Assembly (NCBI RefSeq): GCF_000519085.1
Contig: NZ_KI912577.1
Span: 3,022,632-3,086,631 of the forward strand
Length of the DNA stretch: 64,000 nt
Origin: Methylobacterium sp. 10
Lineage (GTDB): Bacteria > Pseudomonadota > Alphaproteobacteria > Rhizobiales > Beijerinckiaceae
Direction: 5' to 3'
A program made the translations under genes and the position numbers. Below the pieces are notes generated by a model that had not been told where the DNA came from, did no database searches, and saw nothing but the letters and a program-made list of their open reading frames with translations. Every line of letters starts with the position of its first letter. The stretch's first letter is position 1. Below, in pieces: positions 31,353 through 40,158 of the stretch.

Positions 31353-34300
31353 CTACTCGGCGGCCCGGAGGTGCGGTTGGACCGGCATGGGCCGATCCTT
31401 CCTTACGACGATCTTCCCTGCGAACTTGGCGTAGAGGGCCGGCAGGACGACGAGGGTCAGCAGGGTCGCCGAGATAAGGCCGCCGATGACGACGGTCGCC
31501 AGCGGACGCTGGATCTCGGCACCGGTCTCGGTCGCCAGCGCCATCGGCACGAACCCGAGGGACGCCACTAGGGCGGTCATTGCCACCGGACGAAGCCGGG
31601 TCATGGCGCCCTCCAGGATAGCCTCACGCTGCGGACGCCCATCGGCGATGAGCTGCTTGATGTAGGTCAGCATCACGAGGCCGTTGAGCACCGCCACCCC
31701 GGACAGGGCGATAAAGCCAACGGCCGCGGGCACCGAGAACGGCATGCCCCGCAGCCATAGGGCCGCGATGCCACCGGTGAGCGCCAGGGGCACGGCGCTG
31801 AACACCAGGAGAGCGTCCCGGGCCGAGTTCAGGGCCGAGAACAGCAGCAGGAAGATCAGGAAGAAGCAGACCGGCACCACCACCATCAGGCGCTGGCGCG
31901 CCGAGGCCAGGTTCTCAAACTGGCCACCCCAAGTGACGTAGTAGCCGGCCGGGAGCGAGACCCCAGACGCCACCTTGGCCTGGGCCTCGGCCACGAGCGA
32001 GCCGATGTCGCGGCCGCGCACGTTGGCAGTGACTACGACTCGGCGCCGGCCGTTCTCGCGCGAGATCTGGTTGGGGCCCTCTGTTACCGAGAAGCTGGCG
32101 ACCTGCTTCAGCAGTACGGAGGATGCTCGACCGTTGAGCCCGGGAAGCAGCGGGATCGGGATGTTCTCTAGGGCCTCACGATCCTCTCGCACCTTGTCGT
32201 TCAGGCGCACCACGATGGGGAAGCGCCGGTCGCCCTCGAACACCATTCCGGCCTCGCGGCCGCCAATAGCCGCGCCGACGACCTCCTGGATGGCCGATGT
32301 GCTCAGGCCGAGGCGTGCGGCCTCGGTCTTGTTGATCTTGATTTCTAGGAACGGCAAGCCAGCAGTCTGCTCGACCTTGACGTCGTCGGCGCCCTCGGTC
32401 CCGCGCAGGATCGTAGCGACCTGGTTTGCGGCCTTGAGCATCGGCTCGAACTCCTCGCCGAACACCTTAACCGCAAGGTCGCCGCGGGTGCCGGCCAGCA
32501 GCTCATTGAAGCGAAGCTGGATCGGCTGGGAGAACTCGTAGACGTTGCCAGCGAGCGCCCCGAGGGCCTTTTCGATCTGCTCCTGCAACTCGGCCTTGGA
32601 CAGGTCCGGGTCGGGCCATTCCTCCTGCGGCTTCAGGATGACGAAGGTGTCGGACGAGCTCGGCGGCATCGGGTCAGAGGCGACCTCCGCGGTGCCGGTC
32701 TTCGAGAAGACGTAGGCGACCTGGGGGAATCGGCTGATGGCCTGCTCCACCTTCAACTGCATCGCCTGCGACTGCGTCAGGGAGGTCGACGGGATGCGTT
32801 GGGCGTTTAGCGCGATGCTCTTCTCGTCAAGTTGCGGAATGAACTCCTGCCCCAGCCCCTTGAACAGGAAGCCGGCGCCGACAAGGAGTACGAGCGCGGC
32901 CGCGACGAACAGCATGGGCACGCGTAGGGCGGCCCCGAGGACCGGACGGTAGGCAGCCTTGATCGCCCGGACGAAGAGGTTGTCGGTCTCGGTGACCCGG
33001 CCAGTGATGACGATGGCGATCATCGCCGGCACGAAGGTGAGCGACAGGACGAAGGCCGCGACCAGAGCGATGATGACGGTGAGCGCCATCGGCTCGAACA
33101 TCTTGCCCTCGACCCCGGTGAAAGTCAGGAGCGGCACGTAGACGAGGATGATGATGGCCTGCCCGTAGAGGCTCGGCTTGATCATCTCCTCGGCCGAGGC
33201 CCGTACGGTAGCGAGGCGCTCCTCCAGTTCGAGCTTGCGCCCGAGCTCCGCCTGTCTCTCGGCGAGGTGGCGCAGGGCGTTCTCGGTGATGATGACGGCC
33301 CCATCGACGATGAGGCCGAAGTCGAGGGCACCGAGGCTCATCAGGTTAGCGCTGATGCGGCCCTGGACCATGCCGGTCATGGTCATCAGCATCGCCACCG
33401 GGATGACCAGCGCCGTGACGATGGCTGCGCGGATGTTGCCCAGCAATAGGAACAGGACGACGACGACGAGGGCGGCGCCCTCGGCTAGGTTCTTCGCCAC
33501 CGTCCGGATGGTGGCCTCGACGAGGACGGTGCGATTGAGGACCGTCTGGACCTCGATACCCGGCGGGAGCGTGCGCCGGATCTCGGTCATGCGTGCATCG
33601 ACGGCGGCGGCCACGGTGCGGCTGTTCTCGCCGATGAGCATCAGTGCGGTGCCGATGACAACTTCCTGCCCGTCCTCGCTGCCCGAGCCGGTGCGCAGGT
33701 CGCGCCCGATACGGACCTCAGCGATGTCGGAGATACGCACCGGCACGCCGCCGCGCGTGGTCACGACGACCGAACCGATGTCCTCCATGGTCTCCAGGCG
33801 GCCAGCGGCGCGCACGACGTAGCCCTCGCCGTTGTCCTCCAGGTAGCGCGCACCCTGGTTGGCGTTGTTGGCTTCCAGCGCACGGCCGATGTCGGCGAAT
33901 GACAGGTCGAGGGCGGTCAGCCTCATTGGATCGGGCTGGACATGGTACTGCTTCTCGAAGCCGCCGATGCCGTCGACGCCGGCCACGCCCCGCACGGTCT
34001 TCACCTGGGGACGGATGATCCAGTCCTGGACCGTGCGCAGATAGGCTGTGCGTTCGAGCTCTGTCCTCAGCCTCTGGCCCTCGGGGGTAAGATAGCTTTC
34101 GTCCGACTGCCAGCCGGGCTTACCGACGGGCGAGACCTTGCGCTCCCCGGGCTTCGCGTAGTGCACCGACCACATGTAGATCTCGCCGAGCCCGGTCGAG
34201 ATTGGCCCCATGCGCGGCTCAACCCCGGACGGCATCGCCGCCTCAGCCTCCTGAAGGCGCTCAGCAACCTGTTGGCGGGCGAAGTAGATGTCCGTCGTCT

Positions 34301-34595
34301 CGGAGAAGACGGCAGTGACCTGGGAGAACCCGTTTCGTGAGAGCGAGCGGGTGTATTCCAGCCCCTTGATGCCCGCGAGTGCCGTCTCGACCTGATACGT
34401 GATGATTTTTTCGATATCGACCGGCGACAACGAGGGCGCCGTGGTGTTGATCTGGACTTGGTTGTTGGTGATGTCTGGCACCGCGTCGATGGGGAGCTTG
34501 GTCAGCGAGAACACACCGAACCCTGCCGCCAGCAGCGACAGAAGCACCACGAGCCAGCGCTGGTGGACAGAGAAGTCGAGGATCTTCGAGATCAT
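31353..34595 (-). CDS. czcA: CzcA-type heavy-metal RND efflux pump
   Basis: This 1080-residue RND protein has the Czc-branch motifs LPIDAVPDITNNQVQI at residues 34-49, RSLSRNGFSQVTAVF, GPISTGLGEIYMW, and the TM4 proton-relay region LMSLGALDFGLIVDGAVII (two Asp). It exports Co, Zn, Cd or Ni. It follows czcB by 11 nt in the same operon. The N-terminal loop contains an insertion (VSPVGKPGWQSDESYLTPEG), as in other alphaproteobacterial CzcA proteins. No czcC outer-membrane channel gene is present around it. Confidence 0.94.
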   Translation of the reverse strand: MISKILDFSVHQRWLVVLLSLLAAGFGVFSLTKLPIDAVPDITNNQVQINTTAPSLSPVDIEKIITYQVETALAGIKGLEYTRSLSRNGFSQVTAVFSETTDIYFARQQVAERLQEAEAAMPSGVEPRMGPISTGLGEIYMWSVHYAKPGERKVSPVGKPGWQSDESYLTPEGQRLRTELERTAYLRTVQDWIIRPQVKTVRGVAGVDGIGGFEKQYHVQPDPMRLTALDLSFADIGRALEANNANQGARYLEDNGEGYVVRAAGRLETMEDIGSVVVTTRGGVPVRISDIAEVRIGRDLRTGSGSEDGQEVVIGTALMLIGENSRTVAAAVDARMTEIRRTLPPGIEVQTVLNRTVLVEATIRTVAKNLAEGAALVVVVLFLLLGNIRAAIVTALVIPVAMLMTMTGMVQGRISANLMSLGALDFGLIVDGAVIITENALRHLAERQAELGRKLELEERLATVRASAEEMIKPSLYGQAIIILVYVPLLTFTGVEGKMFEPMALTVIIALVAAFVLSLTFVPAMIAIVITGRVTETDNLFVRAIKAAYRPVLGAALRVPMLFVAAALVLLVGAGFLFKGLGQEFIPQLDEKSIALNAQRIPSTSLTQSQAMQLKVEQAISRFPQVAYVFSKTGTAEVASDPMPPSSSDTFVILKPQEEWPDPDLSKAELQEQIEKALGALAGNVYEFSQPIQLRFNELLAGTRGDLAVKVFGEEFEPMLKAANQVATILRGTEGADDVKVEQTAGLPFLEIKINKTEAARLGLSTSAIQEVVGAAIGGREAGMVFEGDRRFPIVVRLNDKVREDREALENIPIPLLPGLNGRASSVLLKQVASFSVTEGPNQISRENGRRRVVVTANVRGRDIGSLVAEAQAKVASGVSLPAGYYVTWGGQFENLASARQRLMVVVPVCFFLIFLLLFSALNSARDALLVFSAVPLALTGGIAALWLRGMPFSVPAAVGFIALSGVAVLNGLVMLTYIKQLIADGRPQREAILEGAMTRLRPVAMTALVASLGFVPMALATETGAEIQRPLATVVIGGLISATLLTLVVLPALYAKFAGKIVVRKDRPMPVQPHLRAAE

Positions 34596-34606
34596 GATGG
34601 CCGCCC

Positions 34607-36010
34607 TCAGTGCGCGTGGTCGGCTTCGGCCTTGCCGAGCTCGGCCTTCAGGACAAAGGAGTTGGCCACAGCGACCTCTTCCCCGGGATTGAGGCCGGTA
34701 AGGATCTCGAAGGCGTCATCGTCGGCCCTGCCGAGAGTCACGTCCCGGCGCTCGAAGCCCTCCGGGGTCCGCACGAAGGCGACCTTCTCGCCGCCGATGG
34801 TCTGGATGGCGGACTTGGGCAGCCGCACCTTGACCTTGTCCTGGGCGATCTCGACCTCGGTGGTGACGAAGGTGCCGGGCCGCCAGGCCATGTCCTTGTT
34901 CGGCAGGGCGACGATGACCCGAGCCGAGCGCGTCTCCGGGTTGAGGATGGGACTGACGAACACCACCTTGCCCTCGCCGCGGGCGGCGGCGTCGCCGACG
35001 ATGGTCACCTTGGCACCCTCGCGGACCTTCGAGAGTTCGGTGGTCGGAACCGCGAGCTCGATCCACACCGAGGACAGGTCGGCGACCGTGTAGACGTCGG
35101 CCGGGTCGCCTTCCTTGCCCACGGCGGTGCCGACGTCGACCTTGCGCTCGACCACCCGCCCGGCGAGGGGTGACTTCAATTCGTAGCGGCGTAGGCTCGA
35201 CAGGTTCGGCGTGGTCTCGTCCTTCCTGGCGGACGTCGCCACCTCGGCGGCGTTCAGGCCAAGGGCCGACAGCTTCTGGCGCGCGAGATCGACCCTGAGC
35301 GTCGCCTCCGAGTAGGCGGCCTTCGCGTTCAGGAATGCCGATTCCGCGGAGATCCGCTTGTCCCAGAGGGCCTGCTGGCGGTCGAAGTTCGTCTTCTCCA
35401 GGTCAGCCTTGACCGTCGCGGTGAGGAAGTCGCTCTTGGCCTCGGCGACCTCGCGGCTGTCGAGTACGGCCACGACCTCGCCCTTGGCGACCTCCTCGCC
35501 GAGGCGCTTGCGCATTTCGGACACGGTGCCGACGACCCGCACGGGAACGCGTGCGATCCGGTCGGCGTCCTGCGCGATGGTGCCGGGCACCAGCAAATGG
35601 CGCGAGAGAATCCCGCCCTCGACCATCGCCAGCTCGATGTCCTGCTCGGCGGCCTGCTCGGCCGTCATCTTGATCTTGCCCTCGCCCTCCTCGTCGTGGC
35701 CGTTCGCCTCGCCCTCGGCGTGCTTGTGGCCACCGGCTTCGGGCTTGGCCTCTCCCTCGGAGTGCTTGTGCTCGCCGGAAGGCTTGGGCTCGCCGTCGGC
35801 ATGCTCGTGGCCATGGTCGCCGTGACCGTGCCCATCGTCGGCTGCGGGTGTCACCGGCCTGGTAACGGCCGCATTGGTTGGGGGCGTCGCCCGGGCGTTC
35901 GTGAGGCCGGCGGCCGCGAGGGCGCCCTGCACGACCTCGGACACACGGGGGAAGGCACCGCCGATGACGATGCCGATGGCCAGGAAAGCCACGGAAAGGA
36001 ATGCACGCAT
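34607..36010 (-). CDS. czcB: CzcB-type periplasmic adaptor with His-rich N-terminus
   Basis: This 467-residue membrane-fusion protein has an N-terminal anchor (residues 1-25). A long His/Asp/Glu-rich segment follows at about 58-110, with many HGHGDHGHEH and HKHAEGE units, likely a metal-collecting tail. The adaptor core contains AKGEVVAVLDSREVAEAKS, LKSPLAGRVVERKVDVG and VWIELAVPTTELSKV. It links CzcA to an outer-membrane channel. It leads the czcBA-small-protein operon; the upstream 144 nt (36011-36154) carry no gene and should hold its promoter. Confidence 0.92.
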   Translation of the reverse strand: MRAFLSVAFLAIGIVIGGAFPRVSEVVQGALAAAGLTNARATPPTNAAVTRPVTPAADDGHGHGDHGHEHADGEPKPSGEHKHSEGEAKPEAGGHKHAEGEANGHDEEGEGKIKMTAEQAAEQDIELAMVEGGILSRHLLVPGTIAQDADRIARVPVRVVGTVSEMRKRLGEEVAKGEVVAVLDSREVAEAKSDFLTATVKADLEKTNFDRQQALWDKRISAESAFLNAKAAYSEATLRVDLARQKLSALGLNAAEVATSARKDETTPNLSSLRRYELKSPLAGRVVERKVDVGTAVGKEGDPADVYTVADLSSVWIELAVPTTELSKVREGAKVTIVGDAAARGEGKVVFVSPILNPETRSARVIVALPNKDMAWRPGTFVTTEVEIAQDKVKVRLPKSAIQTIGGEKVAFVRTPEGFERRDVTLGRADDDAFEILTGLNPGEEVAVANSFVLKAELGKAEADHAH

Positions 36011-36154
36011 GGGAATGGGCCGGGTTCCGACCGGGACGTCGCACGGCCGCTTAGGCGGCGGGAAACGGTCCCGTACTGGGTATTTCGCGAATTAGAGGCA
36101 GCCGTGACCCGTGTGGGGCCGGCCGGGACGCGCCACGGACGTGGCGGCGTCGCC

Positions 36155-36517
36155 TCAGGCGCGAGGCGGCCTGGGTTGGCGGTCGGGCGAGACCGATCCG
36201 ATGGGTGTGGTCACGGTCGCGTAGGAGGCACGCCCCGTCCCGCGGGGCGGTAGGGCCGGCGTCCCGTCGACGCTGAGTGCCTGATGGCAGCCGCAGGTGG
36301 CATGGCAGGCGGGGCAGGCATCGGAGTGATCGACGGCGGCTGCCAGGGTTGGTGCGGACACGGACAGTTCGTGACCAACGGACCGGTGGGCCTCGGCGGA
36401 ATGGATCGCGCCCGGGACGACGAGCGCCAGGACCAAGACGAGCGAGAGCACTCGCACGGTGGTCGCCCACCAGCCGCGCATCGTCTCGTAGGCCCTGATC
36501 CGAGGTCCCGTGGTCAT
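36155..36517 (-). CDS. Exported Cys/His-rich small protein
   Basis: This protein of up to 120 residues has a hydrophobic leader (VRVLSLVLVLALVVPGAIHS). The mature part has a dense metal-ligand patch, HSDACPACHATCGCHQ, at about residues 64-79, then a Pro/Arg-rich end. The patch could bind Cu, Zn or Cd. It precedes czcB on the same strand by 144 nt. ATG 36517 and ATG 36481 are both possible starts. It resembles the DUF2946/CopL-like small proteins of metal clusters in layout only. Confidence 0.5.
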   Translation of the reverse strand: MTTGPRIRAYETMRGWWATTVRVLSLVLVLALVVPGAIHSAEAHRSVGHELSVSAPTLAAAVDHSDACPACHATCGCHQALSVDGTPALPPRGTGRASYATVTTPIGSVSPDRQPRPPRA

Positions 36518-36582
36518 GGTCGCCTTATGAACGATTCAGGGCCACCCGTACATGCCGGATGGCCCTTTGGCAGGGTCGAACC

Positions 36583-36834
36583 TTAATAGTCGTCGTGGTG
36601 ATGGTGGTGGTGCCGGCGCTCGCCGTAGTACCGACGTTCCCCATAGAACGCCCGGTCGCCGTAATCCCGATGCGGACGGTGGATGACGACATCATCGTGG
36701 TCGCCATGATGGTAGCGGTCGACGTGGACGTCCCCGCCGCGCCGGTCGAAGTCGCCGCCATAGTATTGGGCGGACGCGGCGGCCGGGGCCAGGATCAGGC
36801 CGACGGCGACCAAGGCTGGAATGCGAACTCGCAT
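36583..36834 (-). CDS. Small exported His/Tyr-rich protein
   Basis: This 83-residue product has a signal peptide (MRVRIPALVAVGLIL, cleavage near ASAQ). The mature part is built of His, Asp, Arg and Tyr (VDRYHHGDHDDVVIHRPH) and ends in RRHHHHHHDDY, a natural hexahistidine. ATG 36834 has GAGGA 8 nt upstream; longer versions lack a site. It probably buffers divalent metal in the periplasm, inferred from composition and from its place in the Czc cluster. Confidence 0.62.
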   Translation of the reverse strand: MRVRIPALVAVGLILAPAAASAQYYGGDFDRRGGDVHVDRYHHGDHDDVVIHRPHRDYGDRAFYGERRYYGERRHHHHHHDDY

Positions 36835-36972
36835 GGCTCGTTCCTCAAAGGGGTATGCCTCAAGATGGGCGCGCCGAGTTGAACGAAGCCTGAAACAGCC
36901 GTTCATGGAAGCGTGGATGAAGATATCCGGGACGCCGTGAAACAGGTTCACGAGATCCCGGATCGGCAGAAC

Positions 36973-37230
36973 TCAGTGACGCTCGATGATCGTCGTGCGA
37001 CGCTCGCCGCCGTGATGGTCATCGTGGTGGTCGTCATGGTGGTGATGCTCGCGCACGACCTCGCGGTGTTCATGGCGGTCCCCGTGATGCCCCTCGCCGT
37101 GGCGCTCACCATGACCGTCGCCATGGACCCTGACGCCGCCCGGGCCGACATCGATGTGCTGCGCAAGGGCCGCGACCGGCGAAAAGGCCAGGGTCACGAT
37201 GGCGGCGATGGCTCCGAACTTGGTCTTCAT
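36973..37230 (-). CDS. Small exported His-rich protein
   Basis: This 85-residue product has a signal peptide (MKTKFGAIAAIVTLAFSP, cleavage near ALAQ), then HGDGHGERHGEGHHGDRHEH and a run of His/Asp pairs. It starts at ATG 37230 with GAGGG nearby upstream. It resembles its neighbour at 36583 in design but is not a direct copy. A likely periplasmic Zn/Ni/Co sponge. A perfect dyad 39 nt upstream may control it. Confidence 0.62.
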   Translation of the reverse strand: MKTKFGAIAAIVTLAFSPVAALAQHIDVGPGGVRVHGDGHGERHGEGHHGDRHEHREVVREHHHHDDHHDDHHGGERRTTIIERH

Positions 37231-37268
37231 GTTGAGGCTCCCTCTCTCGAATACTGCGCAGGAACGTA

Positions 37269-37289
37269 CGGATCGAGAAAACCGATCCG
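37269..37289. promoter_or_regulatory. Perfect inverted repeat before the His-rich gene
   Basis: CGGATCG-AGAAAAC-CGATCCG, a 7-7-7 dyad 39 nt before the ATG at 37230. The two-component regulator at 39342 or a metal repressor could bind it. The remainder of the 37231-37544 gap (314 nt) shows no gene on either strand. Confidence 0.45.
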
Positions 37290-37544
37290 AATGCTCCCGG
37301 TGAAATTCGGGAATATTTGGCAAGGGAGTTCGTGCGACGCGGGATCGTGTGCGCGAAACGACGATCCTGCAGGGCGGCACCCACGCGGGTTACGGCATGG
37401 AAGCGCAACAGCTCTTCGTGGTCGGGCGGAGACTGGAAGGACCACGGGAGGGGTGCCCGCCCCGGCACGAGGCCGAGGCGGGCGGTTCACGGTACCGAGG
37501 AGGGCACTACCGTACCGTGAAGCCGTCGGGCGGGAGCGGACCGG

Positions 37545-37619
37545 TCATCCCCCGCCAAGGGCGTAGCCTATGCCGACGGCAAGGAAGGCGAAGACGACCA
37601 GGAGGGGAAGCGTACGCAT
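37545..37619 (-). CDS. Possible 24-residue membrane peptide
   Basis: ATG 37619 is preceded by GGGAGG about 10 nt upstream, and encodes MRTLPLLVVFAFLAVGIGYA ending GGG. It is a single hydrophobic helix. It lies 40 nt after the His-rich gene at 37660 and may be co-transcribed with it. Very short, so the call rests on the ribosome site and the helix. Confidence 0.35.
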   Translation of the reverse strand: MRTLPLLVVFAFLAVGIGYALGGG

Positions 37620-37659
37620 CGGTGCATCCTCCCGGCCTTCCGAGGTCAGCGTCGTCCGC

Positions 37660-37917
37660 TCACTTCTTGCCGTGGGAGTGACCGTGGGCGTGCCCATCCT
37701 TGTCGGAATGGACGGGCTTGCCGTCCTTGCCGACCTCGCGGGCCTCGCTCTCGCGCGGGTCGTCGCGATGGGCCGGGCCACCGGCCACGCCGCCGGTGTT
37801 CGGCACGGAGCGCTCGGGATTGTTCGCGTTCCCATGCCCGTCCTCGGCGGCGTAGGCGGGAGCCGAGAGGCCTGCTAGTAGGCCGAGGGTGAGAAGGGCG
37901 GCGATGGTACGCTTCAT
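37660..37917 (-). CDS. Small exported His/Asp/Lys-rich protein
   Basis: This 85-residue product has a clear signal peptide (MKRTIAALLTLGLLAGL, cleavage near AYAAE). The hydrophilic mature part ends in HSDKDGHAHGHSHGKK. It is the third exported His-rich protein within 1.4 kb. It lies between the two-component genes and the other small genes, on the same strand as all of them. Metal storage or scavenging is inferred from composition. Confidence 0.62.
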   Translation of the reverse strand: MKRTIAALLTLGLLAGLSAPAYAAEDGHGNANNPERSVPNTGGVAGGPAHRDDPRESEAREVGKDGKPVHSDKDGHAHGHSHGKK

Positions 37918-38016
37918 AATTCTGATCCCTGGGGTTCGGCAGCCGGTGCGGCCGCTTCGAGACCTGAGATAGCGACCCTGTTTTACACCCGGACGCCTGG
38001 TTCGTGACGAAGTGTG

Positions 38017-39345
38017 TCAGCGACCGGCGCGCGGCAGGGAGATCCGGACCCGAAGGCCGCCTCCCGACCGATTGGATAGGGCGATGCCGCCTCCCTCCGC
38101 CTCGACGATCCGGCGCGCGATGGTCAGGCCGAGGCCGGTGCCGCCGGTGTTGCGGTTCCGCGACGCTTCGAGGCGGGTGAACGGCTCGAAGGCGCGGGCG
38201 ACCTCTTCAGGCGGGATGCCTGGACCATCGTCCTCGACGGTGAGCACCAGCTCTTCCGGCTCCACGTCGAGCGAAATAAAGGCGCGGGTCCCGTAACGCA
38301 CGGCGTTGTCGACGACGTTGTCGAGCGCGCGTCGCAGCGCAACTGGGCGCACCGTCGCGAGTGCGCGGCCAGGGCCCGCATAGGCGACCTCGCGGCCAGC
38401 GTCCGAGGACGTGTCGGCGATGCTCATGAGGACGCTCGCGACGTTGGCAACCTGGCGCGGCTCCGGGTCCGCGTCGCCCCGAAGGTACGCCAGGGTCGAA
38501 TCGACCATCGCCTGCATGTCGTCGAGGTCCGAGCCCATCGCCCGGATCTCGCCGCCCTCGGGCAGCCCGTCGAGGCGGAGGCGAAGCCGCGCGATGGGGG
38601 TGCGCAGGTCGTGGGAGACGGCCGCCAGGGCCTGGGTCCGTTCCGTCACCAGCCGATGGATGCGGTCCTGCATCGCGTTGAGGGCCCGGGCGATATCGCG
38701 GGTCTCGTCGGGGCCGGCTTCCCTCACGGGGACCACCTTTCCGTGCCCGATTTCGGCCGTAGCGCGGGTGAGGTCGCGCAACGGTCCCGCGATCCGGTGC
38801 ATCAGAACGACGGCGGCGACACCGACGAGGATGGCCATCGCCGTCGCGAGGTAGGCCCACGATCCGAGCCGTGCGAGGCCGGGTGCATGGGCCGAGCGGA
38901 AGGTCAAAAAACTCCCGTCCGCCAGGGCGAGCGCACCGCCCAGGTCCTCCTGATGAAGGGCCTCGTGGCCACTGTCCATCGCGAGTGCGAGACCGGGTTC
39001 GAGGCTCGGCTCCGACGCGATCATCCGGGACCTGAGCGACCACATCGCCGGGTCGCCGGCCCTGTCAGGGAGCAGGGTCGAGGTCGACGACCATCCCAGC
39101 TCGAAATGCGCGGACGACAGGGCCTTCGCCTCGGCGTCGCGTTCGGTCTGTGGGCGGCGGAGCACCGCCTCGCGCGCCAGGGTAAGCTGGTTGGCGACCT
39201 GCCGCGCGAACGCATCGTCCGCCGCGGCGGTCGCGGATTGCCGATAGAGAAGCAGTGCCCCGCCGTGGACGGCGAGGATGGCCAGGAGCAGGACTGCGAC
39301 CGTTCGGGCTTCCAGGCTGCGGGCCAAGGGTGCCAGGCGTCTCAA
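38017..39345 (-). CDS. Sensor histidine kinase of a metal-responsive two-component system
   Basis: This 442-residue kinase has two membrane helices (about 15-35 and 163-183) around a periplasmic sensor of about 130 residues. A HAMP domain (HRIAGPLRDLTRATAEIGHG), the H-box LAAVSHDLRTPIARL with His245, and the ATPase motifs NVVDNAVRYG, DDGPGIPPEE and GTGLGLTIARR follow. Its start overlaps the response-regulator stop by 4 nt. The sensor has no obvious metal-ligand cluster. The position downstream of czcD and near czcBA suggests it reports periplasmic Zn, Cd, Co or Ni, as CzcS does. Confidence 0.9.
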   Translation of the reverse strand: MRRLAPLARSLEARTVAVLLLAILAVHGGALLLYRQSATAAADDAFARQVANQLTLAREAVLRRPQTERDAEAKALSSAHFELGWSSTSTLLPDRAGDPAMWSLRSRMIASEPSLEPGLALAMDSGHEALHQEDLGGALALADGSFLTFRSAHAPGLARLGSWAYLATAMAILVGVAAVVLMHRIAGPLRDLTRATAEIGHGKVVPVREAGPDETRDIARALNAMQDRIHRLVTERTQALAAVSHDLRTPIARLRLRLDGLPEGGEIRAMGSDLDDMQAMVDSTLAYLRGDADPEPRQVANVASVLMSIADTSSDAGREVAYAGPGRALATVRPVALRRALDNVVDNAVRYGTRAFISLDVEPEELVLTVEDDGPGIPPEEVARAFEPFTRLEASRNRNTGGTGLGLTIARRIVEAEGGGIALSNRSGGGLRVRISLPRAGR

Positions 39346-40091
39346 GCGCGCTCAACCTTCGAGGCGAGCATGTAGCCGGCCCCGCGCACGGTCTTGATGA
39401 CCGGAGGCAGGCCCTCGGGCGGTTCGAGCTTGCGCCGCAGGCGGCTCACCAGGGTGTCGACGCTGCGATCCGTGGGGGACCCGAGCCTGGCACGGGACAG
39501 TTCGAGGATCATCTCCCGGCCCAGCACGCGCCCCGGGTGTTCGAGGAAGACGAGGAGGAGGTCGTACTCGGCGCCGGAGAGGTCGACGGCCGCCCCCTCG
39601 GGATCGACGAGCGAGCGGCTGCGCATGTCGAGCCTCCAGCCTGAGAAGGAGAGCACCTCGGATACCGGGGACGAGGGCGACGAGGGTGCCATGGAGGCGC
39701 GGCGCAAGACGGCACGGACACGGGCCAGGAGCTCGGGCCGGCCGAAGGGCTTGGCCACGTAGTCGTCGGCCCCAAGTTCCAACCCAAGCACCCGGTCGGC
39801 CTCCTCGTTGCGGGCGCTGACCATGATCACCGGCACCGTGCTCCTCGCGCGCAACGCCCGGAGCAGGTCAAGGCCCGAGGCCCCGGGCAGCATCACGTCA
39901 AGCAGGACGAGGTCGACGCCACCGGCAGGCAGGAGGCGCCAGAATTCAATGGCGCTTCTGCAACCGGTGACACGATAGCCCGCCTCGCGGAGAAGGCGGG
40001 TGACCAGCAGACGCAGGCCGTCGTCATCCTCGACGAGGAGGACGTGTTCCGAACCATCGGAACCCGCGTTGCCCCCGTTTTCGTGGATCAA
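39342..40091 (-). CDS. OmpR/PhoB-family response regulator
   Basis: This protein has 249 residues if it starts at TTG 40091, where GGAGGA stands about 5 nt upstream. A GTG at 40148 gives a longer form without a ribosome site. The receiver domain has VEDDD and phosphoacceptor Asp65 in LLDVMLPGASG, with Lys in DDYVAKPFGRP. A winged-helix output follows (LSGAEYDLLLVFLEHPGRVL ... VIKTVRGAGYML). It is the partner of the kinase encoded after it and is 67 nt downstream of czcD. Likely activator of the czc genes and the exported His-rich proteins. Confidence 0.88.
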   Translation of the reverse strand: MIHENGGNAGSDGSEHVLLVEDDDGLRLLVTRLLREAGYRVTGCRSAIEFWRLLPAGGVDLVLLDVMLPGASGLDLLRALRARSTVPVIMVSARNEEADRVLGLELGADDYVAKPFGRPELLARVRAVLRRASMAPSSPSSPVSEVLSFSGWRLDMRSRSLVDPEGAAVDLSGAEYDLLLVFLEHPGRVLGREMILELSRARLGSPTDRSVDTLVSRLRRKLEPPEGLPPVIKTVRGAGYMLASKVERA

Positions 40092-40158
40092 CGATTCCTC
40101 CGTCCTGCAATGGGCGTCACCGTTCCGTCCGCGGGGGCATTCATACACCCGATGCCGG

